Below are positions 1-5,492 of a stretch of 5,629 bases of DNA, piece by piece. The DNA is from an uncultured Lachnospiraceae bacterium (GTDB taxonomy: Bacteria > Bacillota_A > Clostridia > Lachnospirales > Lachnospiraceae), in NCBI GenBank assembly GCA_947564305.1, contig CANOBT010000282.1:1-5629 (forward strand), written 5' to 3'. The first letter of the stretch is position 1. Each line of letters starts with the position of its first letter. The notes beneath the pieces were generated by a model, which was not told the DNA's origin, did not search any database, and was given only the letters and a program-made list of their open reading frames with translations. The translations under genes were made by a program, and so were the position numbers.

Positions 1-10
1 TCAGTTTTGA

Positions 11-46
11 CACTTCGAAGAGAAAGTGATAAAGTTACGTTATAAT
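11..46 (+). promoter_or_regulatory. Putative promoter and operator of the two-component operon
   Basis: A perfect TATAAT -10 box lies at 41-46, which would put transcription start near 53 and leave a leader of about 67 bases. At the normal 17-base spacing the -35 position (18-23) reads AAGAGA and is not a consensus element. A perfect TTGACA at 7-12 is 28 bases away, too far to pair with it. Covering the -35 region is an inverted repeat, CACTT at 11-15 and AAGTG at 24-28 with 8 bases between, enclosing the palindrome CTTCGAAG (13-20). A good -10 with a poor -35 under a dyad fits an activator-dependent, possibly autoregulated promoter. The -10 and dyad are seen; the regulation is inferred. Confidence 0.4.
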
Positions 47-60
47 ACGATTGATGAATT

Positions 61-95
61 TTACATGAATAGATTACATAGAAATGTAGTGCACT
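61..95 (+). repeat. Short repeats in the regulator leader
   Basis: TTACAT occurs twice as a direct repeat (61-66 and 74-79). The second copy forms an inverted repeat with ATGTA (84-88), with the four bases AGAA between the TACAT and ATGTA arms. The 8-base palindrome AGTGCACT follows at 88-95. If transcription starts near 53 these lie in the untranslated leader, so they could be a downstream operator or a weak hairpin before the ribosome binding site (AGGAAAGGA, 101-109). They could also be chance in AT-rich DNA. Confidence 0.25.
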
Positions 96-119
96 TTCAT
101 AGGAAAGGATGAAAATGAA

Positions 120-785
120 ATGAATATTCTAATCATAGAGGATGACTCTGCCATCCGCCAGGAATTAAGACAATTGTTGGAAAATGCACTATATCAGGCA
201 ACAGTATTAACAGAATTTCAAAATCTGGCAGAAGAAATCCTGAGAATCCGGCCGGATCTTGTATTGCTAGATGTAAACCTGCCGAAAGAGTCCGGCTTTG
301 AGGTATGTCAAAAAGTAAGGGGAGTTTCAGATGTCCCCATTATTTTTGTGACAAGCCGGACAGATTCCATGGATGAGTTAAACGGAATGCTGAAAGGCGG
401 AGACGATTATATTACGAAACCCTTCAATGCTCCGGTGCTGCTGGCGCATATTGCTGCAGTTCTGAAACGGACCAGAAAAGAGAATGCAGACGGAGAAACA
501 CTCATTTACAAGGGCGTGGAGCTTGATACGGTTTGCGGGTATGTCAGATATCAGGGAAAGCAGTTGGATTTGTCAAAAAATGAACTAAAGATACTGCATT
601 ATCTCTTCCGCCATAAAAATGAGATTGTCCCACGGATAGACTTGGTGGAATACTTATGGGATCAGAAAAGCTTTATTGATGATAATGCGCTCAGCGTGAA
701 TGTGACACGTCTGCGGAGCAAACTGGAAGAAATCGGTATTCACGATTTTATCGAAACGAAGCGGGGAATGGGGTACCGGATATGA
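120..785 (+). CDS. OmpR-family response regulator, BceR-like
   Basis: A 221-residue transcription factor with an N-terminal receiver domain (about 1-117) and a C-terminal winged-helix DNA-binding domain (about 128-221). The acidic pocket is D8/D9, the phosphate-accepting aspartate is D51 in the LLDVNLP motif, T78 is the switch residue and K100 lies in the ITKPF motif. All receiver catalytic residues are present, so it should be active. The winged helix ends with the typical GMGYR (216-220). The start is set by the AGGAAAGGA site at 101-109, ten bases upstream. The upstream ATGs at 109 and 115 are in another frame and end at a TGA overlapping this start. Its stop overlaps the kinase start, so the two are translationally coupled. 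From the partner kinase and the following transporter, I infer that it activates the ABC operon in response to a cell-envelope peptide antibiotic. The OmpR assignment is secure; the BceR subgroup rests mainly on context. Confidence 0.95.
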   Translation: MNILIIEDDSAIRQELRQLLENALYQATVLTEFQNLAEEILRIRPDLVLLDVNLPKESGFEVCQKVRGVSDVPIIFVTSRTDSMDELNGMLKGGDDYITKPFNAPVLLAHIAAVLKRTRKENADGETLIYKGVELDTVCGYVRYQGKQLDLSKNELKILHYLFRHKNEIVPRIDLVEYLWDQKSFIDDNALSVNVTRLRSKLEEIGIHDFIETKRGMGYRI

Positions 786-1807
786 GCGCAGCAGAATATA
801 TAAAGGATAAATTACTATTACTGCTTCTGCATATTGGCTGTATGTCTGCTTTGGCAGCATTTTTGTCCCTTACCAATTATCCGCCGGATTACTGTGCAAT
901 CATACTTATTTGCTGGTGCTTTGTCCTGGCAGTATGGATATTGGCACAGTTTTTTATGCGCAGGAAGTATTTCAGAAAACTAGAAATGATTATGGAAAAG
1001 CTAGACCAGCGTTATCTGTTGGGAGAGCTTATGCCCCAGTCTTTCCGATTGGAGGACAGGCTGTATCATTCCATGATTCGGAAATCCAACAAGTCCGTGA
1101 TTGAGCGTATCCGCCGGATGGAAGATATGCAGAAGGAGTATCGGGAATACATGGAGAGCTGGGTACATGAGGTTAAGACACCGATTACCAGTATCGCGCT
1201 GAATTGTGAAAACCACAGGGACGAAAGGAGCAGACATATCGCCGAAGAAAACCGTAAGATAGAAAATTATGTGGATATGGTATTGTACTATGCACGTTCT
1301 GACGAAGTCTATAAAGATTACATGATTGCAAAAACAAATATTCAGGAAATTGCGGAGGACATATTGCTTAGGAATAAGCATTACCTGATTCAGTGCCGGA
1401 TACAGGCTGAGGTGGAATGTCCGCACCCCGTATTTACAGATAAGAAATGGATCGGGTTTATTCTAAACCAGCTTCTTATCAACAGTGTAAAATACAGGCG
1501 CAGGGAAGGCGCATGTGTCTGGATTACTACAGAACATAAAGCCCAGGGAATTGTCTTGAAACTGAAAGATAATGGCATTGGGATTAAGGCGGAAGAACTG
1601 TCCCGGATTTTTGAAAAAGGGTTTACCGGAACGAATGGACGGGAAACAGAACGGTCAACGGGCATGGGATTGTATCTGTGTGATAAACTTTGCAGGAAAC
1701 TGGGAATTGATATTCGTGCAGCATCCATAGAGGGGGAAGGAACTGAGATCATCCTGGAATTTCCGGTCAGTTCGTATTTCTCGGATTTCAGAACAAAGGA
1801 GCCGTAG
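782..1807 (+). CDS. Intramembrane-sensing histidine kinase, BceS-like
   Basis: A 341-residue sensor kinase. Two membrane helices lie at about 10-30 and 38-59, separated by only about seven residues (TNYPPDY), so there is no extracellular sensor domain. This is the hallmark of the BceS-type kinases, which in Bacillus sense through a partner ABC transporter. A charged linker leads to the dimerisation helix with phospho-acceptor H129 in WVHEVKTPI, the motif usual in this subfamily. The ATP-binding domain has N234 (N box, QLLINSVKY), DNGIGI (263-268), RIFEKGF (275-281) and STGMGLYL (292-299). The length of 341 fits the family (about 330-350) and no key residue is missing. The ATG overlaps the regulator's TGA (ATGA), and G-rich sequence just upstream could serve as the ribosome site. 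It should phosphorylate the regulator encoded immediately upstream. Confidence 0.95.
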   Translation: MSAAEYIKDKLLLLLLHIGCMSALAAFLSLTNYPPDYCAIILICWCFVLAVWILAQFFMRRKYFRKLEMIMEKLDQRYLLGELMPQSFRLEDRLYHSMIRKSNKSVIERIRRMEDMQKEYREYMESWVHEVKTPITSIALNCENHRDERSRHIAEENRKIENYVDMVLYYARSDEVYKDYMIAKTNIQEIAEDILLRNKHYLIQCRIQAEVECPHPVFTDKKWIGFILNQLLINSVKYRRREGACVWITTEHKAQGIVLKLKDNGIGIKAEELSRIFEKGFTGTNGRETERSTGMGLYLCDKLCRKLGIDIRAASIEGEGTEIILEFPVSSYFSDFRTKEP

Positions 1808-1811
1808 GAAC

Positions 1812-1895
1812 AGGTATTCTTACCTTTCAAAGTTGTAAGATTCAGGAAAGCTAATTTGATACAAGGCAGACAGATTACCTGTTATAGTAGGTATC
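1812..1895 (+). promoter_or_regulatory. Inverted repeats before the ABC operon, candidate regulator binding sites
   Basis: The gap between kinase and ATPase holds three dyads. TCTTAC (1818-1823) and GTAAGA (1835-1840) form a perfect 6-base inverted repeat with 11 bases between, itself containing CTTT-C-AAAG. AGGTA (1812-1816) and TACCT (1821-1825) form a second. TACCT (1876-1880) and AGGTA (1889-1893) form a third that straddles the promoter -10 box. BceR-type regulators bind inverted repeats upstream of their target transporter promoters, so the 1818-1840 dyad, about 66 bases before the expected transcription start, is the best candidate activator site. The dyad around the -10 could be a repressor site or a leader hairpin. 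The repeats are seen; binding is inferred. Confidence 0.4.
1880..1888 (+). promoter_or_regulatory. Extended -10 promoter of the ABC operon
   Basis: TGT-TATAGT at 1880-1888 matches the extended -10 form TGnTATAAT with one mismatch. The only -35-like element, TTGATA at 1856-1861, is 21 bases away, longer than the usual 16-18. The promoter would therefore be weak alone and suited to activation. Transcription would start near 1895, giving a leader of about 25 bases before the ATPase start. Confidence 0.5.
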
Positions 1896-1919
1896 AGCAT
1901 AAGAAAGGAGTGACAGAAT

Positions 1920-2696
1920 ATGCGGGATACCCGGATGGATATACGAGTTTGTGATGTAGAGAAATATTATGGTAATGGGAGTCATGTGACGAAGGCGGTT
2001 GACAGGGTGAGTTTTACCGTGGAGAAGGGGGAATTTATAGGTGTGATGGGAGCCTCCGGCTCGGGTAAGACTACCCTTTTGAATATGCTGTCAACAATCG
2101 ATAATGTTACGGCAGGGCATATTTATTATGGAGATATTGATATTACAGAACTGCCGGAGGATCGGTTGTCTGATTTCCGCAAGGAAAATCTGGGGTTCGT
2201 GTTCCAGGAGTATAATCTTTTGGATACGCTGACACTGGAAGAAAATATTATGCTTTCCATGACGCTTCAGGGAAAAGACCGGAAGACTATTCGGGAAGAA
2301 TGTGAAAAAATGCTTCGGCTTCTTGGCATCGGAGATGTCCGGAACCAGTTTCCCTACCAGGTATCCGGCGGCCAGAAACAGCGTTGCGCCTGTGCCAGGG
2401 CATTGATTAATCATCCGCAGTTGCTGCTTGCCGATGAACCCACAGGGGCACTCGACTCGCGGTCGTCCCAGACTCTTTTAGAGACATTTACAGAAATGAA
2501 TCGGCAGCTTTCAGCGACGATTTTCATGGTAACCCATGACGCGTTTTCCGCTAGTTATTGTTCCAGGATTTTATTTCTGAAGGATGGACGCATCTTCCAT
2601 GAGTTGATCCGGGGAGAGCAGGACAGGCGGACGTTTCTCAATCTGATTTTGGATGTGCTGTCTCTGACAGGAGGTGAGTTCTCCGATGCTCGCTAA
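1920..2696 (+). CDS. ABC transporter ATPase, BceA/MacB-like (LolD-type)
   Basis: A 258-residue nucleotide-binding subunit that powers the permease encoded next. Motifs are all intact: Walker A GASGSGKTT (44-52), Q-loop Q96, signature VSGGQKQR (148-155, a mild LSGGQ variant), Walker B LLLADEP (168-174), D-loop GALDS (176-180) and switch histidine H206. The FVFQEYNLLDTLT stretch after the Q-loop glutamine is typical of the BceA/FtsE/MacB group that pairs with FtsX-fold permeases. AAAGGAG (1904-1910) sits nine bases before the chosen ATG. M6 is an alternative start that would match the shorter N-termini of relatives, but it has a poorer ribosome site. The last 11 bases overlap the permease start, which suggests coupled, stoichiometric synthesis. 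I infer a role in removing peptide antibiotics or bacteriocins from their membrane targets. Confidence 0.95.
   Translation: MRDTRMDIRVCDVEKYYGNGSHVTKAVDRVSFTVEKGEFIGVMGASGSGKTTLLNMLSTIDNVTAGHIYYGDIDITELPEDRLSDFRKENLGFVFQEYNLLDTLTLEENIMLSMTLQGKDRKTIREECEKMLRLLGIGDVRNQFPYQVSGGQKQRCACARALINHPQLLLADEPTGALDSRSSQTLLETFTEMNRQLSATIFMVTHDAFSASYCSRILFLKDGRIFHELIRGEQDRRTFLNLILDVLSLTGGEFSDAR
2669..2677 (+). promoter_or_regulatory. Strong ribosome binding site that fixes the permease start
   Basis: AGGAGGTGA is a near-perfect Shine-Dalgarno sequence lying within the end of the ATPase gene. It is eight bases before the ATG at 2686. The in-frame GTG at 2674, which would give four extra residues, lies inside this sequence and cannot be the start served by it. 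Confidence 0.85.
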
Positions 2697-4767
2697 GCTT
2701 GCCTTCCGCAATGTAAAACGTTCTGCCAGAGATTATCTGGTCTATTTTCTTACCATGACCTTTGTTACGGCATTGATGTTTGCGTTCAATACGGTTCTTT
2801 TTTCGGAAGACCTTCAGAAGCGGGTCAGCGGCGCGGATATCATGCCGGTGCTGATCGGGCTTGCTACATTTTTTGTAGTACTCATCATTGCCTGGCTGAT
2901 CAACTATATGGTGCGTTTTATGCTCCAGAAAAGAAGCCGGGAATTCGGAACCTATCTGCTGTTGGGAATGAAGAAAAAGGAAATTGCACACCTTTACATG
3001 AGGGAAAATCTGGCTCTTGGCGCAGGCGCGTTTCTATGCGGGATCGCTCTGGGATTGCTTTTGCAGCAGATATTACTTTCTATTTTACACGCCATGATTA
3101 AAGCCGTCTATCACTTGCAGATCTATCTGGACGTACGATGTATGGTGATGACTCTGTCCTGCTATGCAGGGTGCTATCTGTTGGCGCTGATTCGCTGTTC
3201 CCGTAAGTTCCGCAAAATGAATATTCGGGAACTGATGTATGCGGGGCAGCAGAATGAAGAAATCAAAGAATCCCATGAAGAAGTAAAAAAGTGGATGCTT
3301 CCATTATCACTCTTATGGCTGTGCGGACTTGGTTATTACCTGTTTTTTGGAGAGGAATGGAATTCAGGAAAAATTCTCTGTTTTCTGATTGTACTCGTAC
3401 TTGTGATCTATTTCTTCTATATGGGCCTCTCATCCTGGATCGTTTGCTATGTGAGGAAAAAGGGAAAAGCGGTTTATAAGAAGGAAAATCTCTTTCTTCT
3501 GCGGCAGTTCTCTTCAAAGGTCAAAACTATGCAGTTTACCATGGGAACACTGACAGCATTATTTACCGTCGCGTTTCTCGGTTGTGCATTCGCGATGATG
3601 TTTGCGGATTATCAGAATCAGATTCTGGAAGACAAGTTTCCTTTCGATGTGCTTGCGTTCAGTGAAAGCAAAGATGAGGATTTCGCAAAGGAGCTAGAAG
3701 TGCTGCACCGGAATACGGAGGTAAAGGAAACACGGATATGCCATATTTACCAAAATGGAACGAATGAGATGAATACCTGGCTGTTCACGAATCTGCAGAT
3801 TTTTGACGATGAATACCGCAGCGCGGACGGCGCTCCTGATCAGGTGGCGATAGAGGCGGCGAGCGGGAGCGGCTACTGTTACGGAACCTATGATACTTAT
3901 ATGGGACTTACAGATTATAACCATCTGCGAACCATGTTGGGTTACCCTTCGGTGTCTTTGCGGGAGGGAGAATACCTGATCCACATGAAAGAACGGATCT
4001 ACCGGGAAACAGGGGATTTCTCGCAGGAGCTTTCGATTCAAGGAAAAGCCGGACAATTGCGCTGTGCAGGATACCAGACGGAACCATTTTCCCAGGACGG
4101 GCATAACGGAGCGGATTATCTGATTGTGGTTCCGGATAGTGAGACGGAGGCGATGGAGGTATTTTATTCGGAGCTTGCCGCGGACATTGAAGGGGTGGCG
4201 CCAGAGGATTTGGGTGAACAGTTAGATGCCCTGGTGGAATTATCAGAAGAAGAGATACAGGATTTGATGGGGCATGCGTATATTGAGGAAAATGAGATGG
4301 GAAGCGGGACGGATTCCCTAGTGGTTTATTTTACAAAATATCTGGTCCGCGACAATCTAATCCCGGAGGTAAGATACATGCTTTCTTCCGTTATCTTCCC
4401 TCTGTTTTATATCGGTCTGGTGTTCCTGTGCGTTGCCCTGACCGTGCTGTCTGTGCAGCAGCTGAGCGACTCCGCGAAATATAAGTTCCGCTATGGAGTG
4501 TTGCGGAAGATGGGATTTAAGAAAAAGGAACTTGCCGATGTGGTAGGGAAACAATTATTTATGTATTTCCTGTGCCCGGCGCTGCTTGCGGCCTTTCTCA
4601 GCGGGATTATCATCGTATATGCCGGCATTCAGTTCGTGGCCGCGTCCGGAGTGCACACATCCTCGCTGCAATATTTCGGAACGGCGTTTCTGCTGTTTTT
4701 TGGAATCTATGCTATTTATTTCACAGCGACCTATGTGGGATTTCTGCGAAATGTAGATGGGGTGTAA
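2686..4767 (+). CDS. ABC transporter permease, BceB-like, FtsX domains
   Basis: A 693-residue membrane protein with ten predicted helices, at about 17-37, 54-76, 106-130, 152-170, 203-221, 229-252, 284-305, 566-590, 623-648 and 660-686. A large extracytoplasmic domain of about 260 residues (306-565) sits between helices 7 and 8. This is the BceB topology. BceB proteins are usually about 640-670 residues, so this one is slightly long, with the excess plausibly in the external domain. The FtsX-fold signature appears twice, as SREFGTYLLLGMKKKEI (84-100) and YGVLRKMGFKKKEL (603-616). The external domain has three cysteines (352, 398, 460). Its last third (461-550) contains 23 Asp/Glu and no Lys or Arg. 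Start chosen at the ATG eight bases after AGGAGGTGA. In this family the external domain governs drug specificity and signalling to the kinase; the actual substrate cannot be told from sequence. Confidence 0.93.
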   Translation: MLAKLAFRNVKRSARDYLVYFLTMTFVTALMFAFNTVLFSEDLQKRVSGADIMPVLIGLATFFVVLIIAWLINYMVRFMLQKRSREFGTYLLLGMKKKEIAHLYMRENLALGAGAFLCGIALGLLLQQILLSILHAMIKAVYHLQIYLDVRCMVMTLSCYAGCYLLALIRCSRKFRKMNIRELMYAGQQNEEIKESHEEVKKWMLPLSLLWLCGLGYYLFFGEEWNSGKILCFLIVLVLVIYFFYMGLSSWIVCYVRKKGKAVYKKENLFLLRQFSSKVKTMQFTMGTLTALFTVAFLGCAFAMMFADYQNQILEDKFPFDVLAFSESKDEDFAKELEVLHRNTEVKETRICHIYQNGTNEMNTWLFTNLQIFDDEYRSADGAPDQVAIEAASGSGYCYGTYDTYMGLTDYNHLRTMLGYPSVSLREGEYLIHMKERIYRETGDFSQELSIQGKAGQLRCAGYQTEPFSQDGHNGADYLIVVPDSETEAMEVFYSELAADIEGVAPEDLGEQLDALVELSEEEIQDLMGHAYIEENEMGSGTDSLVVYFTKYLVRDNLIPEVRYMLSSVIFPLFYIGLVFLCVALTVLSVQQLSDSAKYKFRYGVLRKMGFKKKELADVVGKQLFMYFLCPALLAAFLSGIIIVYAGIQFVAASGVHTSSLQYFGTAFLLFFGIYAIYFTATYVGFLRNVDGV

Positions 4768-4800
4768 AATGTTATTACTCCGCAGACCTGTATAACCGGA

Positions 4801-4860
4801 GAGATTGTTTTCACCCGACATTGGTGTTGCTGGTGAAAACTGGACTTGTGGAGATTGTTT
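4801..4860 (+). repeat. Ten-base direct repeat flanking the intercistronic hairpin
   Basis: GAGATTGTTT occurs at 4801-4810 and again at 4851-4860, exactly 50 bases apart. The second copy directly abuts the ATG of the small downstream gene and contains part of its ribosome site (GTGGAG, 4848-4853). The first copy overlaps the left arm of the hairpin. It may mark a small duplication, an insertion footprint, or a binding site; chance is also possible. Confidence 0.5.
4807..4840 (+). promoter_or_regulatory. Strong stem-loop between permease and small gene
   Basis: GTTTTCACC (4807-4815) and GGTGAAAAC (4832-4840) are perfect 9-base inverted repeats. Inside them CGACA (4816-4820) pairs with TGTTG (4825-4829) through one G-U pair, closing a TTGG loop with a two-base bulge (4830-4831). 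The whole makes about 14 base pairs in a 34-base span. No T-run follows, so it is not a standard intrinsic terminator. It ends eight bases before the ribosome site of the next gene, a suitable place for an mRNA stability or processing element that sets the level of the small protein relative to the transporter. The structure is read from sequence; the role is inferred. Confidence 0.6.
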
Positions 4861-5262
4861 ATGAGGTGGTTAAAAAGATTTGGGATAGCGCTCTTGACTT
4901 TACCGGTTACCATGTTAGGAATTTGGGGATTGTATGAAGTTTTTGGTATGTGCATCAATCATATTGCGACCAAAGAACAAACGCATATATTGCAGATGAA
5001 CTTAGAAAATGCAATTTCTGACATTGAGATCTTAAGTGTTTATTCGGAAACCGGGAATACATCAGGGACCGGAAACCATGTTGACTGTCTGTCCTCTATC
5101 ACATTTTCGACAGAAATGCAGGAAACTGAAATAGAGGACTGTCTGTCGGAATACTATGTGTTTGATGGGTGGAGCTGCTATGTGGATAAAACAGATAATG
5201 GGAATTATATCATTTCTGTCAATACATCGGCTCCATTTGCAGATAATATAGAGGGACACTAA
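4861..5262 (+). CDS. Small membrane-anchored extracytoplasmic protein, function unknown
   Basis: A 133-residue protein that I do not recognise as a named family. It begins with a basic MRWLKR, then one hydrophobic helix (about 7-29), then about 100 polar residues predicted outside the membrane. No lipobox is seen before C31. Further cysteines are C76, C94 and C106. Residues 62-78, rich in Ser/Thr/Gly/Asn (SETGNTSGTGNHVD), and the end NTSAPFADNIEGH look like conserved-motif material rather than random sequence. The ATG at 4861 is preferred: GTGGAG lies seven bases upstream, whereas the TTG at 4846 lacks a ribosome site. It lies 93 bases after the permease in the same direction with no obvious promoter, so it is probably co-transcribed. 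In Bacillus subtilis the related yxdLM transporter operon ends in a small exported protein gene, yxeA; this protein shows no clear similarity to YxeA but could be a functional counterpart, accessory or immunity factor. Confidence 0.75.
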   Translation: MRWLKRFGIALLTLPVTMLGIWGLYEVFGMCINHIATKEQTHILQMNLENAISDIEILSVYSETGNTSGTGNHVDCLSSITFSTEMQETEIEDCLSEYYVFDGWSCYVDKTDNGNYIISVNTSAPFADNIEGH

Positions 5263-5285
5263 CTTCCGGTTTGGCTGTAAAATGT

Positions 5286-5343
5286 CGGGATAATCTGTTT
5301 GTAAAAGTATACCCCCTGGTATCCCGTCAGGGCCATTCGGCCG
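5286..5343 (+). other. Cluster of overlapping inverted repeats after the operon
   Basis: Four dyads share this stretch: CGGGATA (5286-5292) with TATCCCG (5320-5326); ATACC (5309-5313) with GGTAT (5318-5322); CCCTG (5314-5318) with CAGGG (5328-5332); and GGCC (5331-5334) with GGCC (5339-5342), followed by GTTTC. The first three share bases and could not form together. It starts 23 bases after the small gene's stop. It could be a non-canonical terminator, an mRNA 3' end structure or a recombination site. No long T-run follows any stem. Confidence 0.4.
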
Positions 5344-5456
5344 TTTCATAAGGTATAGGTAAAGAGGGACGTATTAAGACATGGAGCGGAAAAGAAAGTA
5401 AGAAAAAGGAGGGGCGGAACCCCCATCAAGATTGCCGTGTATGCAAAATCTATGAA
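5344..5456. other. No convincing gene in this stretch
   Basis: Together with the dyads before it, this fills the gap after the small gene. It holds a direct repeat AGGTA-T-AGGTA (5351-5361, units offset by six), an AAGGAGGGG motif (5406-5414) that resembles a ribosome site, and a small GGGG/CCCC dyad (5411-5424). No start codon with a usable reading frame follows the ribosome-like motif. The frame from 5359 to the TAA at 5476-5478 has no ATG start but ends with a stretch reading TPIKIAVYAKSM, faintly reminiscent of serine-recombinase N-termini. Confidence 0.3.
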
Positions 5457-5492
5457 GTGGGTTTGGAGTAACGCATAAATCCATACCTTTTT
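5457..5492 (+). terminator. Possible weak intrinsic terminator of the operon
   Basis: GTGGGTTT (5457-5464) can pair with AAATCCAT (5477-5484), eight pairs of which two are G-U, around a 12-base loop. A run of five T (5488-5492) follows three bases later. The stem is weak, but it lies between the operon and an apparently convergent reading frame, where a terminator is expected. Confidence 0.3.

Noticed and set aside
7..12. Perfect TTGACA hexamer as the -35 of the regulator promoter
   Set aside because: It is 28 bases from the TATAAT box; functional spacing is about 16-18.
109..123. Mini reading frame MKMK-stop just before the regulator
   Set aside because: Only four codons in an A-rich ribosome-site region; most likely chance, although its TGA overlaps the real start.
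1001..1426. 141-codon minus-strand frame inside the kinase gene
   Set aside because: Antisense shadow of a well-defined kinase; no domain-like sequence.
1390..1830. 146-codon minus-strand frame across the kinase 3' end
   Set aside because: Antisense to the conserved ATP-binding domain; its composition is that of a reverse-complement shadow.
3694..4104. 136-codon minus-strand frame inside the permease
   Set aside because: Fully antisense to the external domain coding region; no ribosome site or recognisable motif.
4807..4840. Hairpin as an intrinsic terminator ending the ABC operon
   Set aside because: The stem is strong, but no T-run follows and a ribosome site and gene start come within 21 bases.
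4572..4937. 121-codon plus-strand frame across the permease end and the spacer
   Set aside because: It overlaps the last two permease helices out of frame and runs through the hairpin into the small gene; composition is not protein-like.
5062..5349. 95-codon minus-strand frame beginning MKRPNGPDGIPGG
   Set aside because: No Shine-Dalgarno sequence before its ATG, and most of it is antisense to the small membrane protein gene, whose frame has a better start and topology.
5374..5484. Minus-strand 36-residue frame with AAAGG three bases before its ATG
   Set aside because: The ribosome-site spacing is too short and the peptide is unrecognised; it overlaps the possible terminator.
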